In this document: positions 15,528-24,314 of the stretch, in pieces
Layout of the letters: the number at the start of each line of letters is the position of its first letter
Position numbering within the stretch: the first letter of the stretch is position 1
Assembly (NCBI GenBank): GCA_017473555.1
Contig: JAFUKO010000112.1
Coordinates: 1-39,507 of the forward strand
Direction: 5' to 3'
Source of the DNA: Ruminococcus sp.
GTDB lineage: Bacteria > Bacillota > Clostridia > Oscillospirales > Acutalibacteraceae
DNA length: 39,507 bases
Made by a program: the position numbers and the translations under genes
The notes under the pieces: model-generated
What the model was told of the DNA's origin: nothing
The model's database searches: none
The model's input: the letters and a program-made list of their open reading frames with translations, nothing else

Positions 15528-16839
15528 GCTTGGTGCCGCTCTTGATAAGTATCTTATGCTTGATAGCTGTGACAAAGTTATTGTCGCTTTGTCCGGCGGA
15601 GCAGATTCTGTTGCGTTACTTCACTGTTTAAATTCTGTAAAAGAATTATACAATATCACGCTTTATGCCTGTCACCTAAATCATATGATAAGGGGAGATG
15701 AAGCTGAGCGTGACGAGAAGTTTGTGCGTGATTTGTGTTCTGCTTTAGGTATCGAGCTTTTTGTAAGAAAAGTCGATGTCGTAAAACTCGCACAAGAGCA
15801 AAAGCAGAGCCTTGAGCTTACAGGCAGAAATGTCCGCTACGAGTTTTTCAAGGAGCTCAGTGATAAACTGAGTGCTAAGGTAGCCACAGCTCACACGGCA
15901 TCTGACAATGCTGAAACAGTGCTTTATAACCTCACACGAGGCACAGCTGTCACAGGACTTACAGGTATCCGTCCTGTGAGAGATTACATTATAAGACCAC
16001 TGATTTTGTGCGTAAGGGAGGATATAGAGCGTTACTGTGATGAGAATAATCTGCAGTACGTTACCGACAGCACTAATCTTACTGATGATTACACTCGTAA
16101 CAATATCCGTCACAATGTTGTGCCTGTACTCAAAGGCATCAATCCTGACTTTATGGATGCGGTCAGCCGTATGAGCGACACGATGATGGATGTGAAAATT
16201 TATTTAGATAAAATTTCTTTAATAGAAATAAAAAACTGTAAAACCGATTACGGCTATGACGCCAAAAAACTACTCGACCTTGACAAAGCTGTGCTTACAC
16301 ATTCGCTGTGTATGATAGCAAAAAACAGAGGCGTAGTTATTTCTAACCGCCACGTTGAGCTTATTATCGATGCACTTAAAAACGGCGGTGCGGTTGATTT
16401 AGAAAACGGCAAGCGTGCTGTGTGTAAACAGGGCGTTCTAAGAATTGTTGACAGCTCTTTGTCAGAAAGTTGTGACAAAGCTGACGAGGTTGCGTTTTCA
16501 GGTAGCGGATTTGCAGAATATATTTCCAAAGAAGAATTAAAAAATGTTAACAAAAAGTTATTAATTAACTGTATCAACTGTGATATAATCACAGACAGTA
16601 CGGTTATAAGGACAAGAAAAGAGGGTGACACGTTCACTCTCTGCAACAGAAACGTCACAAAATCGCTCAAAAAGCTTTTTAACGAGCTGAAAATTCCTGC
16701 AGAAAAACGCAGTGAGCTTAAGCTCATCGCAAACGGCAGTAACGTTTTGTGGATTGAAGGCATCGGCGTTTCAGAATATGGCAAGGTTAATAGTAATACT
16801 GAGGGTGCTTACTTGATTACAGGGGGAAATTATGATTAA
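15517..16839 (+). CDS. tilS: tRNA(Ile)-lysidine synthase
   Basis: A 440-residue enzyme that adds lysine to C34 of the CAU-anticodon tRNA-Ile so it reads AUA. The PP-loop SGGADS is at residues 26-31, followed by the N-terminal ATPase domain with CHLNHMIRGDEAERDE and TAHTASDNAETVLYNLTRG, and a C-terminal domain near residues 360-435 (RTRKEGDTF ... KKLFNELKIP). The start is GTG 15517, after GGAGG inside dnaB; the longer upstream frame is a shadow of dnaB. It overlaps dnaB by 11 bp and hpt by 8 bp; tilS-hpt-ftsH is a conserved Firmicutes trio. Confidence 0.95.
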   Translation: MKHKLGAALDKYLMLDSCDKVIVALSGGADSVALLHCLNSVKELYNITLYACHLNHMIRGDEAERDEKFVRDLCSALGIELFVRKVDVVKLAQEQKQSLELTGRNVRYEFFKELSDKLSAKVATAHTASDNAETVLYNLTRGTAVTGLTGIRPVRDYIIRPLILCVREDIERYCDENNLQYVTDSTNLTDDYTRNNIRHNVVPVLKGINPDFMDAVSRMSDTMMDVKIYLDKISLIEIKNCKTDYGYDAKKLLDLDKAVLTHSLCMIAKNRGVVISNRHVELIIDALKNGGAVDLENGKRAVCKQGVLRIVDSSLSESCDKADEVAFSGSGFAEYISKEELKNVNKKLLINCINCDIITDSTVIRTRKEGDTFTLCNRNVTKSLKKLFNELKIPAEKRSELKLIANGSNVLWIEGIGVSEYGKVNSNTEGAYLITGGNYD

Positions 16840-17368
16840 TGATGTGGAAAGAGTTTTAATAACTCAACAAGAAATCGAAGAAGCTGTACAGCGTATCGCT
16901 AAGCAGATTGAAAAAGACTACGAGGGCAAGGAAGTCCTTTTTGTCGGACTGTTAAAGGGCAGTATTGCGTTTATGGCTGACCTTATCAAAGCATATGATA
17001 AAACCTGTACCATAGACTTTATGGCTGTGTCATCATACGGTGCCGGTACAGAAAGCTCAGGCAGAGTCAATATCGTAAAAGACCTGTCCCAGCCGATTGA
17101 CGGCAAAGACATCGTGATTGTCGAGGATATTATAGACTCAGGCAATACTCTGTCATTTATCAAAGCGTATTTTGCCGCTAAAAACGCTAACTCAGTAAAA
17201 ATCTGTACTCTGCTCAACAAACCATCACGCAGAGTAGTTGATATAGACGTTGATTACATAGGCTACGATATCCCTGATGAATTTGTTATCGGATACGGCC
17301 TTGACTACAACGAGCACTACAGAAATCTCCCTTATGTTGGAGTTTTAAAACGCAGTGTTTACTCATAA
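16832..17368 (+). CDS. hpt: Hypoxanthine phosphoribosyltransferase
   Basis: A 178-residue purine salvage enzyme that joins hypoxanthine or guanine to PRPP. The PRPP-binding signature VEDIIDSGNTL is at residues 97-107, and the flexible-loop SSYGAGTESSGRV near residues 68-80. The ATG start overlaps the tilS end, with AGGGGGAA upstream. In Firmicutes this gene sits between tilS and ftsH, as here. Confidence 0.96.
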   Translation: MINDVERVLITQQEIEEAVQRIAKQIEKDYEGKEVLFVGLLKGSIAFMADLIKAYDKTCTIDFMAVSSYGAGTESSGRVNIVKDLSQPIDGKDIVIVEDIIDSGNTLSFIKAYFAAKNANSVKICTLLNKPSRRVVDIDVDYIGYDIPDEFVIGYGLDYNEHYRNLPYVGVLKRSVYS

Positions 17369-17411
17369 TTTTGTGTGAATATATCAATACTAATGTAAGG
17401 AGTGAATAGTA

Positions 17412-19280
17412 TTGGAAAATAAAAATCCAAACAAGTTAAAAGGTCTGCTTGTATACATCGGCATTCCTGTTATCGTAATTCTGATTGCGGCTTGGTTTTT
17501 CTCTCTCAATCAGGTCGAAAAGCCAACCTACTCAGAAATGGTGTCTTACTTCGAGGACCAGAAGGTAACCGAGTTCTCCGTCAACGGAAATTCTGCGTTG
17601 CTTACTGTCAAGCTTGAGGACGGCACAAAGGTTGAGCACAAGCTGATGGACTGGGAAACCTTCAAAGAAGATGTGTGGGATGATATCGAAAAGTACAACG
17701 AAACCCACGCAGAGGATATGAAGATTGATCTTATCCCAAGCTCTGACAGCTCATTCTGGGTTGAACTTATCCCGACAGCTATCTTGGTTATCGTATTCAT
17801 CGTTTTCTGGATCTTCCTTATGAAGAGAATGGGCGGCGGTGGAATGGGCTCAAAGGAGCTCAATTTCGGTAAAGCCAAGTTTAAAAACAGTGCTGACGAA
17901 AAGAAAAAGACTACCTTTGATGATGTCGCAGGTGCTGACGAAGAAAAGGAAGAGCTCAAGGAAATCGTAGAATTCCTCAAAGCTCCTGATAAATACAACG
18001 CACTGGGTGCCCGTATCCCTAAGGGCGTGCTTTTAGTCGGACCTCCTGGTACAGGTAAAACACTTCTTGCTAAGGCTGTTGCAGGCGAAGCAGGTGTTCC
18101 GTTCTTCTCAATTTCAGGTTCTGACTTTGTTGAGATGTTTGTCGGTGTCGGTGCATCACGTGTACGTGACCTTTTCGAAACAGCAAAGAAGAACTCACCT
18201 TGTATTATCTTTATCGACGAGATTGACGCCGTAGGTCGCCAGCGTGGTACAGGTCTTGGTGGTGGTCACGATGAGCGTGAGCAGACATTAAACCAGTTGC
18301 TTGTTGAAATGGACGGCTTCGGTGCTAACGAAGGCGTAATTATGATTGCGGCTACTAACCGTGCCGATATCTTAGACCCTGCACTTTTACGTCCGGGTCG
18401 ATTTGACCGTCAGGTGCTTGTCGGCTATCCTGATATTAACGGTCGTGAGGCTATTCTTAAAGTTCACGCACGAGAGAAGCCTCTTGCTCCTGATGTAAAC
18501 TTAAAAACTATCGCTAAAACAACAGCAGGCTTTACAGGTGCTGACTTGTCTAACCTCTTGAATGAGGCCGCACTGCTTTCAGCCAGAAAAGATAAAAAGG
18601 CTATCACAATGGCTGAGATTGAAGAAGCTACAATCAAGGTTGTTGTAGGTACAGAGAAGAAGAGCAGAGTTATGTCTGACCACGAGAAAAAGCTCACAGC
18701 TTATCACGAGGCAGGACACGCAATCGCATTCTATGCTTGCGAAACTCAGGACCCTGTACACCAGATTTCTATTATCCCACGTGGTATGGCTGGCGGTTAC
18801 ACAATGCCACTGCCTACTGAGGATAGGTCATACTGCTCTAAGAAAGAGATGCTCGAGGATATCATCGTAGCTTTGGGCGGACGTGTTGCAGAAGCGTTAG
18901 TATTAAATGACATCTCAACAGGTGCGTCAAACGATATCGAAAAGCTCACCAAAACTGCCCGTAATATGGTTATCCGTTACGGTATGAGTGATACTTTAGG
19001 TCCAATCAACTACGGCTCAGGCTCTAACGAAGTGTTCATCGGTCGTGATATGGGTCAGGTCAAGGATTATTCTAACGAAACTGCCGCTAAGATTGACAAG
19101 GAAGTTCACGACATCGTTACAGATGCGTACAAGAAGACCGAGGATATTTTAAACGCTCATATGGATAAGCTCCACGAGGTTGCTGGCTACCTCATCAAAC
19201 ATGAGAAGATGAGCGGCGAAACCTTTGAGCAGATTATGAATAACACTTATGTGGAAGAAGTTGAGGACAGCGTTCTCTAA
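17412..19280 (+). CDS. ftsH: ATP-dependent zinc metalloprotease FtsH
   Basis: A 622-residue membrane-bound AAA+ protease for quality control of membrane and regulatory proteins. Two membrane helices (about residues 11-30 and 117-137) flank an extracytoplasmic domain; the AAA domain has Walker A GPPGTGKT (residues 210-217), Walker [12 protein letters not shown] and the SRH segment ([19 protein letters not shown]); zinc ligands are HEAGH (His432, His436) and Asp508. TTG start behind AAGGAG. The final codons and the stop lie in a perfect 11-bp inverted repeat (19266-19290), so the very C-terminus is written by the hairpin arm; this may be a terminator-like structure or an insertion boundary. Confidence 0.97.
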   Translation: MENKNPNKLKGLLVYIGIPVIVILIAAWFFSLNQVEKPTYSEMVSYFEDQKVTEFSVNGNSALLTVKLEDGTKVEHKLMDWETFKEDVWDDIEKYNETHAEDMKIDLIPSSDSSFWVELIPTAILVIVFIVFWIFLMKRMGGGGMGSKELNFGKAKFKNSADEKKKTTFDDVAGADEEKEELKEIVEFLKAPDKYNALGARIPKGVLLVGPPGTGKTLLAKAVAGEAGVPFFSISGSDFVEMFVGVGASRVRDLFETAKKNSPCIIFIDEIDAVGRQRGTGLGGGHDEREQTLNQLLVEMDGFGANEGVIMIAATNRADILDPALLRPGRFDRQVLVGYPDINGREAILKVHAREKPLAPDVNLKTIAKTTAGFTGADLSNLLNEAALLSARKDKKAITMAEIEEATIKVVVGTEKKSRVMSDHEKKLTAYHEAGHAIAFYACETQDPVHQISIIPRGMAGGYTMPLPTEDRSYCSKKEMLEDIIVALGGRVAEALVLNDISTGASNDIEKLTKTARNMVIRYGMSDTLGPINYGSGSNEVFIGRDMGQVKDYSNETAAKIDKEVHDIVTDAYKKTEDILNAHMDKLHEVAGYLIKHEKMSGETFEQIMNNTYVEEVEDSVL

Positions 19281-19290
19281 GAACGCTGTC
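19266..19290. repeat. Perfect hairpin across the ftsH stop codon
   Basis: GACAGCGTTCT / AGAACGCTGTC, an 11-bp stem with a 3-nt loop, including the last ftsH codons and TAA. No T-run follows; the next bases begin the GCGATAT repeats. Confidence 0.75.
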
Positions 19291-19417
19291 GCGATATAAA
19301 TTAATCGATTTGTGATATGTACGGTGGTACGCGATATACTTGCAGTGCGATATGTGTCTTTCGACACATGAATTTATATCATATCGCAATCAGATTATAT
19401 CGCATAAAATATATCGC
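19291..19417. repeat. GCGATAT direct and inverted repeats upstream of the four-helix-bundle gene
   Basis: GCGATAT occurs at 19291, 19331 and 19347 (GTGATAT at 19312) and its complement ATATCGC at 19381, 19397 and 19411. The central pair encloses an ATGTGTC/GACACAT hairpin, so the tract can fold as nested stems. Confidence 0.75.
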
Positions 19418-19453
19418 ACGAGCAAAGCGAGTATATCTCAGAAAGAAGTATTT

Positions 19454-19798
19454 ATGAAAGATAAAACCATAAAAGAACTGGCTGTGGAACTTACTATTCA
19501 GACCACAGCTGTTTGTGACGGTATCAAGGGTCGCTCAGTATTTGTTAATCAACTGTTGCGTTCTTGCTCGTCTATTGGTGCTAATTCTTTTGAAGCTAAG
19601 TACGCCCAAAGCAAAGCTGACTTTATCAATAAATTAGAGATAGCACTAAAGGAATGTTACGAAACACAGTATTGGTTGGAAATTCTTTATAAGATCAATT
19701 CTATTGATGGTACAACGTATAAAGAACTAAATGATAAATGTGGTACTATAAGAAGAAAATTGATTTCCTCGATTACTACTGTCAAGAGTAAACTTTGA
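19454..19798 (+). CDS. Four-helix-bundle protein (23S rRNA intervening-sequence/S23 family)
   Basis: A 114-residue, mostly helical protein. It resembles the family of small four-helix-bundle proteins first found inside 23S rRNA intervening sequences, which also includes Avd of diversity-generating retroelements: an N-terminal LAVELTIQTTAVCDGI helix, LLRSCSSIGANSFEAKYAQSKADFINKLEIALKE split over helices 2 and 3 (S-x-G-x-N-x-x-E-A is the family hallmark), then ETQYWLEIL. ATG 19454 follows AGAAAGAAG, a modest ribosome site; the longer frame upstream runs through the GCGATAT repeats and is rejected. The family may bind nucleic acid; function unknown. It sits alone between ftsH and uvrA with repeats in front, which suggests a mobile or acquired unit. 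No reverse transcriptase or rRNA is adjacent. Confidence 0.8.
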   Translation: MKDKTIKELAVELTIQTTAVCDGIKGRSVFVNQLLRSCSSIGANSFEAKYAQSKADFINKLEIALKECYETQYWLEILYKINSIDGTTYKELNDKCGTIRRKLISSITTVKSKL

Positions 19799-19865
19799 TT
19801 TGTCAAATTGGTTTATATTACAAGAATGTTGCGATGTTAATTCTCTAAAAGAATAATAATCAAGG

Positions 19866-19896
19866 ACGGGGCGGACGGTTGTTCGCCTCGTTTTGG
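19866..19896 (+). terminator. Terminator-like hairpin before uvrA
   Basis: CGGGGCGGAC / GTTCGCCTCG, ten pairs with two G-T, 4-nt loop, then TTTT. It closes the four-helix-bundle transcript. Confidence 0.65.
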
Positions 19897-19924
19897 ACTA
19901 ATAATCTAAGTTTGGAGGTGCGCT

Positions 19925-22750
19925 ATGTCATCGGATAAAATTGTTATAAAAGGTGCCAGAGAGCACAATCTGAAAAATATTGACGTTGAAATCCCTAGGG
20001 ACAAGCTTGTTGTTATGACTGGTCTTTCAGGCTCGGGCAAGTCATCCCTTGCGTTTGATACTATCTATGCCGAGGGTCAGCGCAGATATGTTGAGAGCCT
20101 GTCGTCATATGCGAGAATGTTTTTAGGACAGATGGAAAAGCCGTCTGTTGACTCTATCGACGGACTTTCTCCTGCGATTTCTATCGACCAGAAAACTACG
20201 TCAAAAAACCCTCGTTCAACTGTCGGCACAGTGACAGAAATTTACGACTACCTGCGTTTGCTTTATGCAAGAATCGGTGTGCCACACTGTCCTGTCTGTG
20301 GCAAGGCTATACAACAGCAGACGGTTGACCAGATTGCTGACAAGGTGCTCGAGCTTAAAGAGGGCACAAAAATCCAGATTATGGCACCTGTCATCAGAGG
20401 TAAAAAGGGCGAGCATAAAAAGGAGTTCGAAAGTGCCCGAAAATCAGGCTTCGCAAGAGTTAGGGTTGACGGCATAATCTATGACTTGTTTGAAGAAATA
20501 GTTCTCGAAAAGAATAAAAAACACACAATCGAAATCGTTGTTGACCGACTTGTGGTTGGCGGTGATATTACATCACGTCTTGCTGACAGCATCGAGGTTG
20601 CGTCTAAACTTGCTCACGGCATCATTGTTGTCAATGTGCTCGATGGCGAGGATATGACTTTCTCCCAGAACTACGCTTGTCCTGAGCACGGAGTCAGCAT
20701 TGAGGAGCTGTCACCACGAATGTTTTCGTTTAATAACCCGTTTGGTGCGTGCGAAAAATGTACAGGTTTAGGCGTGTTCTTACGAGTTGACCCTAGGAAA
20801 ATAATTCCTGATAAGAATAAAAGCATTTCTCAGGGAGGTCTTAAAGGCTCTGGCTGGGCGCTTGAGGGCAACTCAATTGCACTGATGTATCTTGAGGGTC
20901 TTGCCGAAAAATACAATTTCTCGCTTGACACTCCGATAAAAGACATCCCAAAAGACGTGATTGATAAAATCCTCTACGGTACAAACGGTGAGGAGCTTAA
21001 GCTTGTTCGAAAAGGTATGTGGAAAGCAGGCGAGTTCTACAAGGCGTTTGAGGGTATTATCCCTAACCTTGAGCGACGTTTCAAGGAAACAGGCAGTGCG
21101 TGGATCAAAGATGAAATCCAGAGCTATATGACAGAAATTCCGTGTGACGAATGTGGTGGCAAGCGTCTTTCAAAAATCAGCCTTTCTGTCACTGTAGGTG
21201 ATGTTAACATCTCCGACTTGTGTGATATGTCGGTTGTGAATATCATCAGATTTTTTGAGTCTCTTGAGCTTAACGAGCGTGATTCTATGATAGCCGAGCC
21301 GATTTTACGAGAGATTAACTCAAGACTCAGTTTCTTAAAGAGCGTCGGTCTGTCATATCTCACCTTATCACGAAGTGCAGGAACTCTCTCTGGTGGTGAG
21401 AGCCAGCGTATCAGACTTGCGACACAGATTGGTTCATCACTTATGGGTGTGCTTTACATCCTTGACGAGCCTAGCATCGGTCTGCACCAGCGTGATAATT
21501 CAAAACTGCTCGATACATTAAAGCACCTGCGTGACATCGGCAACACGGTTATCGTTGTCGAACACGATGAGGATACTATGCGTACCGCCGACCATATCAT
21601 CGACATAGGTCCTGGTGCAGGTGTGCACGGCGGTAACGTTGTCTGTGCAGGCGATATAAATGACATTATGGCGTGCGATGAGTCCGTTACGGGTCAGTAT
21701 CTCAGCGGTAAACGTGAGATTTCTGTGCCTGAAAAACGTAGAAAAGGTAACGGCAACTTCCTTGTAATCAAGGGTGCGTCACAGAATAACCTGAAAAATA
21801 TCAATGTTAAAATTCCTTTAGGGAAATTTGTTTGTGTCACAGGTGTGTCAGGCTCGGGCAAATCTTCGCTGATTAACGAGATTTTGTACAAGCATCTGGC
21901 GTCTGAACTCAATAAAGCTAAAACCACCCCTGGCGAGTTCAAAGAAATGCAGGGTGTCGAGTTCCTCGATAAGGTTATCGCGATCGACCAGAGCCCAATC
22001 GGACGTACTCCACGTTCAAACCCGGCGACATATACAGGCGTGTTTACTGATATCAGAGAGCTGTACGCATCTACTCAGGACGCTAAAATGCGAGGCTACA
22101 ACTCGGGCAGATTCTCGTTTAACGTAAAAGGCGGCAGATGCGAAGCCTGTCAGGGCGACGGAATACTCAAAATCGAGATGCATTTTCTGCCTGACATTTA
22201 CGTGCCTTGTGAGGTGTGTAAGGGCAAGAGGTATAACAGAGAAACTCTTGAAGTAAAATACAAAGGCAAGACTATCTACGACGTGCTTGAGATGACGGTC
22301 GAAGAAGGACTCGAGTTCTTCAAAAATATGCCTAAAATCGCTAGAAAGCTCCAGACTCTATACGATGTGGGCTTAGGCTATATCAAAATCGGTCAGCCTG
22401 CTACAACTCTGTCAGGCGGTGAGGCACAGCGTGTCAAGCTCTCAACCGAGCTGTCAAAGCGTTCCACAGGCAAAACTGTGTATATTTTAGACGAGCCAAC
22501 CACAGGTTTGCACATAGCCGATGTTCACAAGCTGACAGACGTATTGCAGAAGCTTGTTGACACCGGCAACACGGTGATTGTCATTGAGCACAACTTAGAC
22601 CTTATTAAAACAGCCGACCACATTATCGACCTCGGTCCTGAGGGTGGTGACGAAGGCGGTACAATTGTTGCACAGGGTACGCCTGAACAGGTCGTAAAAG
22701 TCAAGGAGTCTTACACAGGACAGTATTTAGCTCCGCTCTTGAAAAAATAA
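19925..22750 (+). CDS. uvrA: Excinuclease ABC subunit A
   Basis: A 941-residue DNA-damage recognition ATPase of nucleotide excision repair. Two ABC modules: Walker [10 protein letters not shown] (near residue 33) and GVSGSGKSS (near residue 641), signatures [14 protein letters not shown] and [13 protein letters not shown], Walker [11 protein letters not shown] and [10 protein letters not shown]. Zinc modules CPVC (near residue 121), CPEH...CEKC and CEAC...CEVC are complete. Length is standard. ATG start behind GGAGGTGCG. No uvrB or uvrC is in the window; the gene appears monocistronic with a terminator behind it. Confidence 0.98.
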   Translation: MSSDKIVIKGAREHNLKNIDVEIPRDKLVVMTGLSGSGKSSLAFDTIYAEGQRRYVESLSSYARMFLGQMEKPSVDSIDGLSPAISIDQKTTSKNPRSTVGTVTEIYDYLRLLYARIGVPHCPVCGKAIQQQTVDQIADKVLELKEGTKIQIMAPVIRGKKGEHKKEFESARKSGFARVRVDGIIYDLFEEIVLEKNKKHTIEIVVDRLVVGGDITSRLADSIEVASKLAHGIIVVNVLDGEDMTFSQNYACPEHGVSIEELSPRMFSFNNPFGACEKCTGLGVFLRVDPRKIIPDKNKSISQGGLKGSGWALEGNSIALMYLEGLAEKYNFSLDTPIKDIPKDVIDKILYGTNGEELKLVRKGMWKAGEFYKAFEGIIPNLERRFKETGSAWIKDEIQSYMTEIPCDECGGKRLSKISLSVTVGDVNISDLCDMSVVNIIRFFESLELNERDSMIAEPILREINSRLSFLKSVGLSYLTLSRSAGTLSGGESQRIRLATQIGSSLMGVLYILDEPSIGLHQRDNSKLLDTLKHLRDIGNTVIVVEHDEDTMRTADHIIDIGPGAGVHGGNVVCAGDINDIMACDESVTGQYLSGKREISVPEKRRKGNGNFLVIKGASQNNLKNINVKIPLGKFVCVTGVSGSGKSSLINEILYKHLASELNKAKTTPGEFKEMQGVEFLDKVIAIDQSPIGRTPRSNPATYTGVFTDIRELYASTQDAKMRGYNSGRFSFNVKGGRCEACQGDGILKIEMHFLPDIYVPCEVCKGKRYNRETLEVKYKGKTIYDVLEMTVEEGLEFFKNMPKIARKLQTLYDVGLGYIKIGQPATTLSGGEAQRVKLSTELSKRSTGKTVYILDEPTTGLHIADVHKLTDVLQKLVDTGNTVIVIEHNLDLIKTADHIIDLGPEGGDEGGTIVAQGTPEQVVKVKESYTGQYLAPLLKK

Positions 22751-22765
22751 TATCGTATTATACTT

Positions 22766-22800
22766 AAAGGTTGCATAGAAATATGCAGCCTTTCTTTTTT
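22766..22800 (+). terminator. Rho-independent terminator of uvrA
   Basis: AAGGTTGCATA / TATGCAGCCTT stem followed by TTCTTTTTTT. A second hairpin with similar sequence (AATTGCATA / TATGCAATT then TTT) follows at 22829-22852, as if duplicated. Confidence 0.85.
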
Positions 22801-22828
22801 TGTAAACAAATGGTTACAGATACAAAGT

Positions 22829-22852
22829 AATTGCATAAAACTATGCAATTTT
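22829..22852 (+). terminator. Second terminator-like hairpin before the lysis cassette
   Basis: AATTGCATA / TATGCAATT, 9 bp, 4-nt loop, TTT tail. It shares TTGCATA...TATGCA with the uvrA terminator 60 bp upstream. Confidence 0.5.
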
Positions 22853-22885
22853 TCTCGTTTTTTCAGGTTAAGTGGGAGGTGAATT

Positions 22886-23203
22886 ATGGACAACAATTAC
22901 ATCTCACGAGCTGAGCACGATGAGTATGTGAAGCGAATGGATGATGAACACAGAAGAATGAACAATCGTATAGTCATTCTTGAAAAGTCAGGTCAGCAGA
23001 TGCAATCGCTTATAAATAATGTCGGCAAAATGGCTGTCAATATGGAGCATATGGTTGAAGAACAGCGTAGCCAGAGCGAACGTCTTGAGCGACTTGAAAA
23101 ACTGCCCCTTAATAACTGGAACATTGTAAAAAGCGGTGTATATAATGCTATTGGAGCATCTATAGGCGGTGCGATAATAGCGGCAATTTTATTTTTTCTT
23201 TAA
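22886..23203 (+). CDS. XhlA-like phage lysis-associated membrane protein
   Basis: A 105-residue protein: a long charged N-terminal helix likely to form a coiled coil (residues 15-72, with repeated RMN/RLE heptads) and one C-terminal membrane helix (residues 88-105, IGASIGGAIIAAILFFL). This layout is that of XhlA-type proteins, which in Bacillus prophage PBSX cooperate with a holin and an amidase in lysis. ATG start behind GGGAGGTG. It lies 11 bp upstream of the holin gene. Family call rests on architecture and context. Confidence 0.7.
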   Translation: MDNNYISRAEHDEYVKRMDDEHRRMNNRIVILEKSGQQMQSLINNVGKMAVNMEHMVEEQRSQSERLERLEKLPLNNWNIVKSGVYNAIGASIGGAIIAAILFFL

Positions 23204-23214
23204 GGAGAATGTAT

Positions 23215-23490
23215 ATGAAAATAAACTGGAAAGTACGTTTCAAAAACCCAATGTTCTGGGCTGGGATAATTGTGGCTGTTGTTGCTACCGTTACGGCTCA
23301 GCTTGGACTTAGTATTGACAGCATCACCACTTGGTCACAGCTGTTCGTAGCTCTAAAAGAAGCTGTTTGTGACCCTGTGGTGGTTGTGGCGGTTGTTACA
23401 GCAGTGTATAACGCAGTAATCGACCCGACAACAAAGGGTGTGTGTGACAGCAAAGATGCTTTAAAATACGATAAACCAAAGGAGGACTAA
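23215..23490 (+). CDS. Holin, phi-LC3 type
   Basis: A 91-residue protein starting KINWKVRFKNPMFWAGII, the usual opening of phi-LC3-family holins, with two hydrophobic segments (about residues 12-32 and 50-66) and the DPTTKGVxDS motif near residue 73 that is standard for this family. The ATG at 23215 is preferred over 23209 because AAGGAG (23202-23207) is then 7 nt away. It would form the membrane lesion that lets the downstream amidase reach the wall. Confidence 0.88.
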   Translation: MKINWKVRFKNPMFWAGIIVAVVATVTAQLGLSIDSITTWSQLFVALKEAVCDPVVVVAVVTAVYNAVIDPTTKGVCDSKDALKYDKPKED

Positions 23491-23492
23491 GC

Positions 23493-24173
23493 TTGGCATA
23501 TAAAATTTATCTTTCACCATCAAATCAGAGTGGCAATAAATACGCAACAGGCTCTACAAATGAAATGGCACAGTGTGACAAAATCGCAAAAGCCGCATCA
23601 GGCGCACTCACACGATGCGGATTTTCTGTCAAAGTAGGCAAGAGCGGTGACACAATGCAGAACCGTTGTAACGAGTCCGATGCTTTTAAGGCTGACATTC
23701 ATATGCCTATTCATACAAATGCGTTTGATGCAAAAACAACAGGCGGTACGCTCGTTATGCTGTACAAAAGCACAGCAGAGCACAACAAGGCAGGCAAAGC
23801 TCTGCTTGATGCTGTTGCAAAAATCTCACCGGGCAAAGACTATGCGCTGAGATATCGCACAGATTTGTTTGAACTGTCTGCACCTGCTGCTAAGTCACTG
23901 TATCTTGAAGTTGAGTTTCACGATACAAAGACAGGCTCTGACTGGATAAGAAACAATATTACTAATATCGGCGAAGCAATCGCAAAAGGTATGTGTAGCT
24001 ATTTTGGTGTGACCTACAAAGCCCCATCAAGCACACCGACAAAACCGTCAACAGGCGATACAAAGAAGCTGTATTATGTGCAGGCGGGTGCTTTTTCAAG
24101 CAAAGCTAATGCTGACGCTATGGTTTCAAAGCTCAAAAAAGCAGGCTTTGATGCAATAATTAAAACAGAATAA
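23493..24173 (+). CDS. N-acetylmuramoyl-L-alanine amidase (endolysin) with half-length SPOR motif
   Basis: A 226-residue cell-wall amidase. The Amidase_3 domain covers residues 2-172: IYLSPSNQSGNKYA opens it, ADIHMPIHTNA (residues 68-78) holds the His of the zinc site, and YLEVEFHDT (about residues 136-144) the acidic residues. The canonical first ligand (GHGG) is replaced by SPSNQSGN, a variant I recall from clostridial phage endolysins. A linker of Ser/Thr/Pro leads to KLYYVQAGAFSSKANADAM (residues 191-209), a SPOR-like peptidoglycan-binding motif of half normal length. TTG start behind AAAGGAGGA, 2 bp after the holin. No signal peptide, so release would depend on the holin. Confidence 0.88.
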   Translation: MAYKIYLSPSNQSGNKYATGSTNEMAQCDKIAKAASGALTRCGFSVKVGKSGDTMQNRCNESDAFKADIHMPIHTNAFDAKTTGGTLVMLYKSTAEHNKAGKALLDAVAKISPGKDYALRYRTDLFELSAPAAKSLYLEVEFHDTKTGSDWIRNNITNIGEAIAKGMCSYFGVTYKAPSSTPTKPSTGDTKKLYYVQAGAFSSKANADAMVSKLKKAGFDAIIKTE

Positions 24174-24220
24174 TTCTATATTAGCATTTTAATTTCTTCC
24201 ATTTATATATAGATAAAGCG

Positions 24221-24248
24221 AAAAGGACGGCAACAAACCGTCCTTTTT
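24221..24248 (+). terminator. Rho-independent terminator of the lysis cassette
   Basis: AAAAGGACGG / CCGTCCTTTT, 10 bp, 7-nt loop, T-rich tail. Confidence 0.88.
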
Positions 24249-24251
24249 GTG

Positions 24252-24280
24252 TTGTATGAAGAATAGTATTATGGTATAAT
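24252..24280 (+). promoter_or_regulatory. Sigma-A promoter of the Mbeg1-like gene
   Basis: TTGTAT, 17-bp spacer, TATAAT with an extended -10 (TGGTATAAT). Confidence 0.6.
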
Positions 24281-24314
24281 TATTTTAATGATGCAAAATA
24301 TGTGAGGTGGTAGT

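Noticed and set aside
19340-19453. Longer start for the four-helix-bundle gene
   Set aside because: It would translate the GCGATAT repeat tract; the helix 1 pattern begins at ATG 19454.
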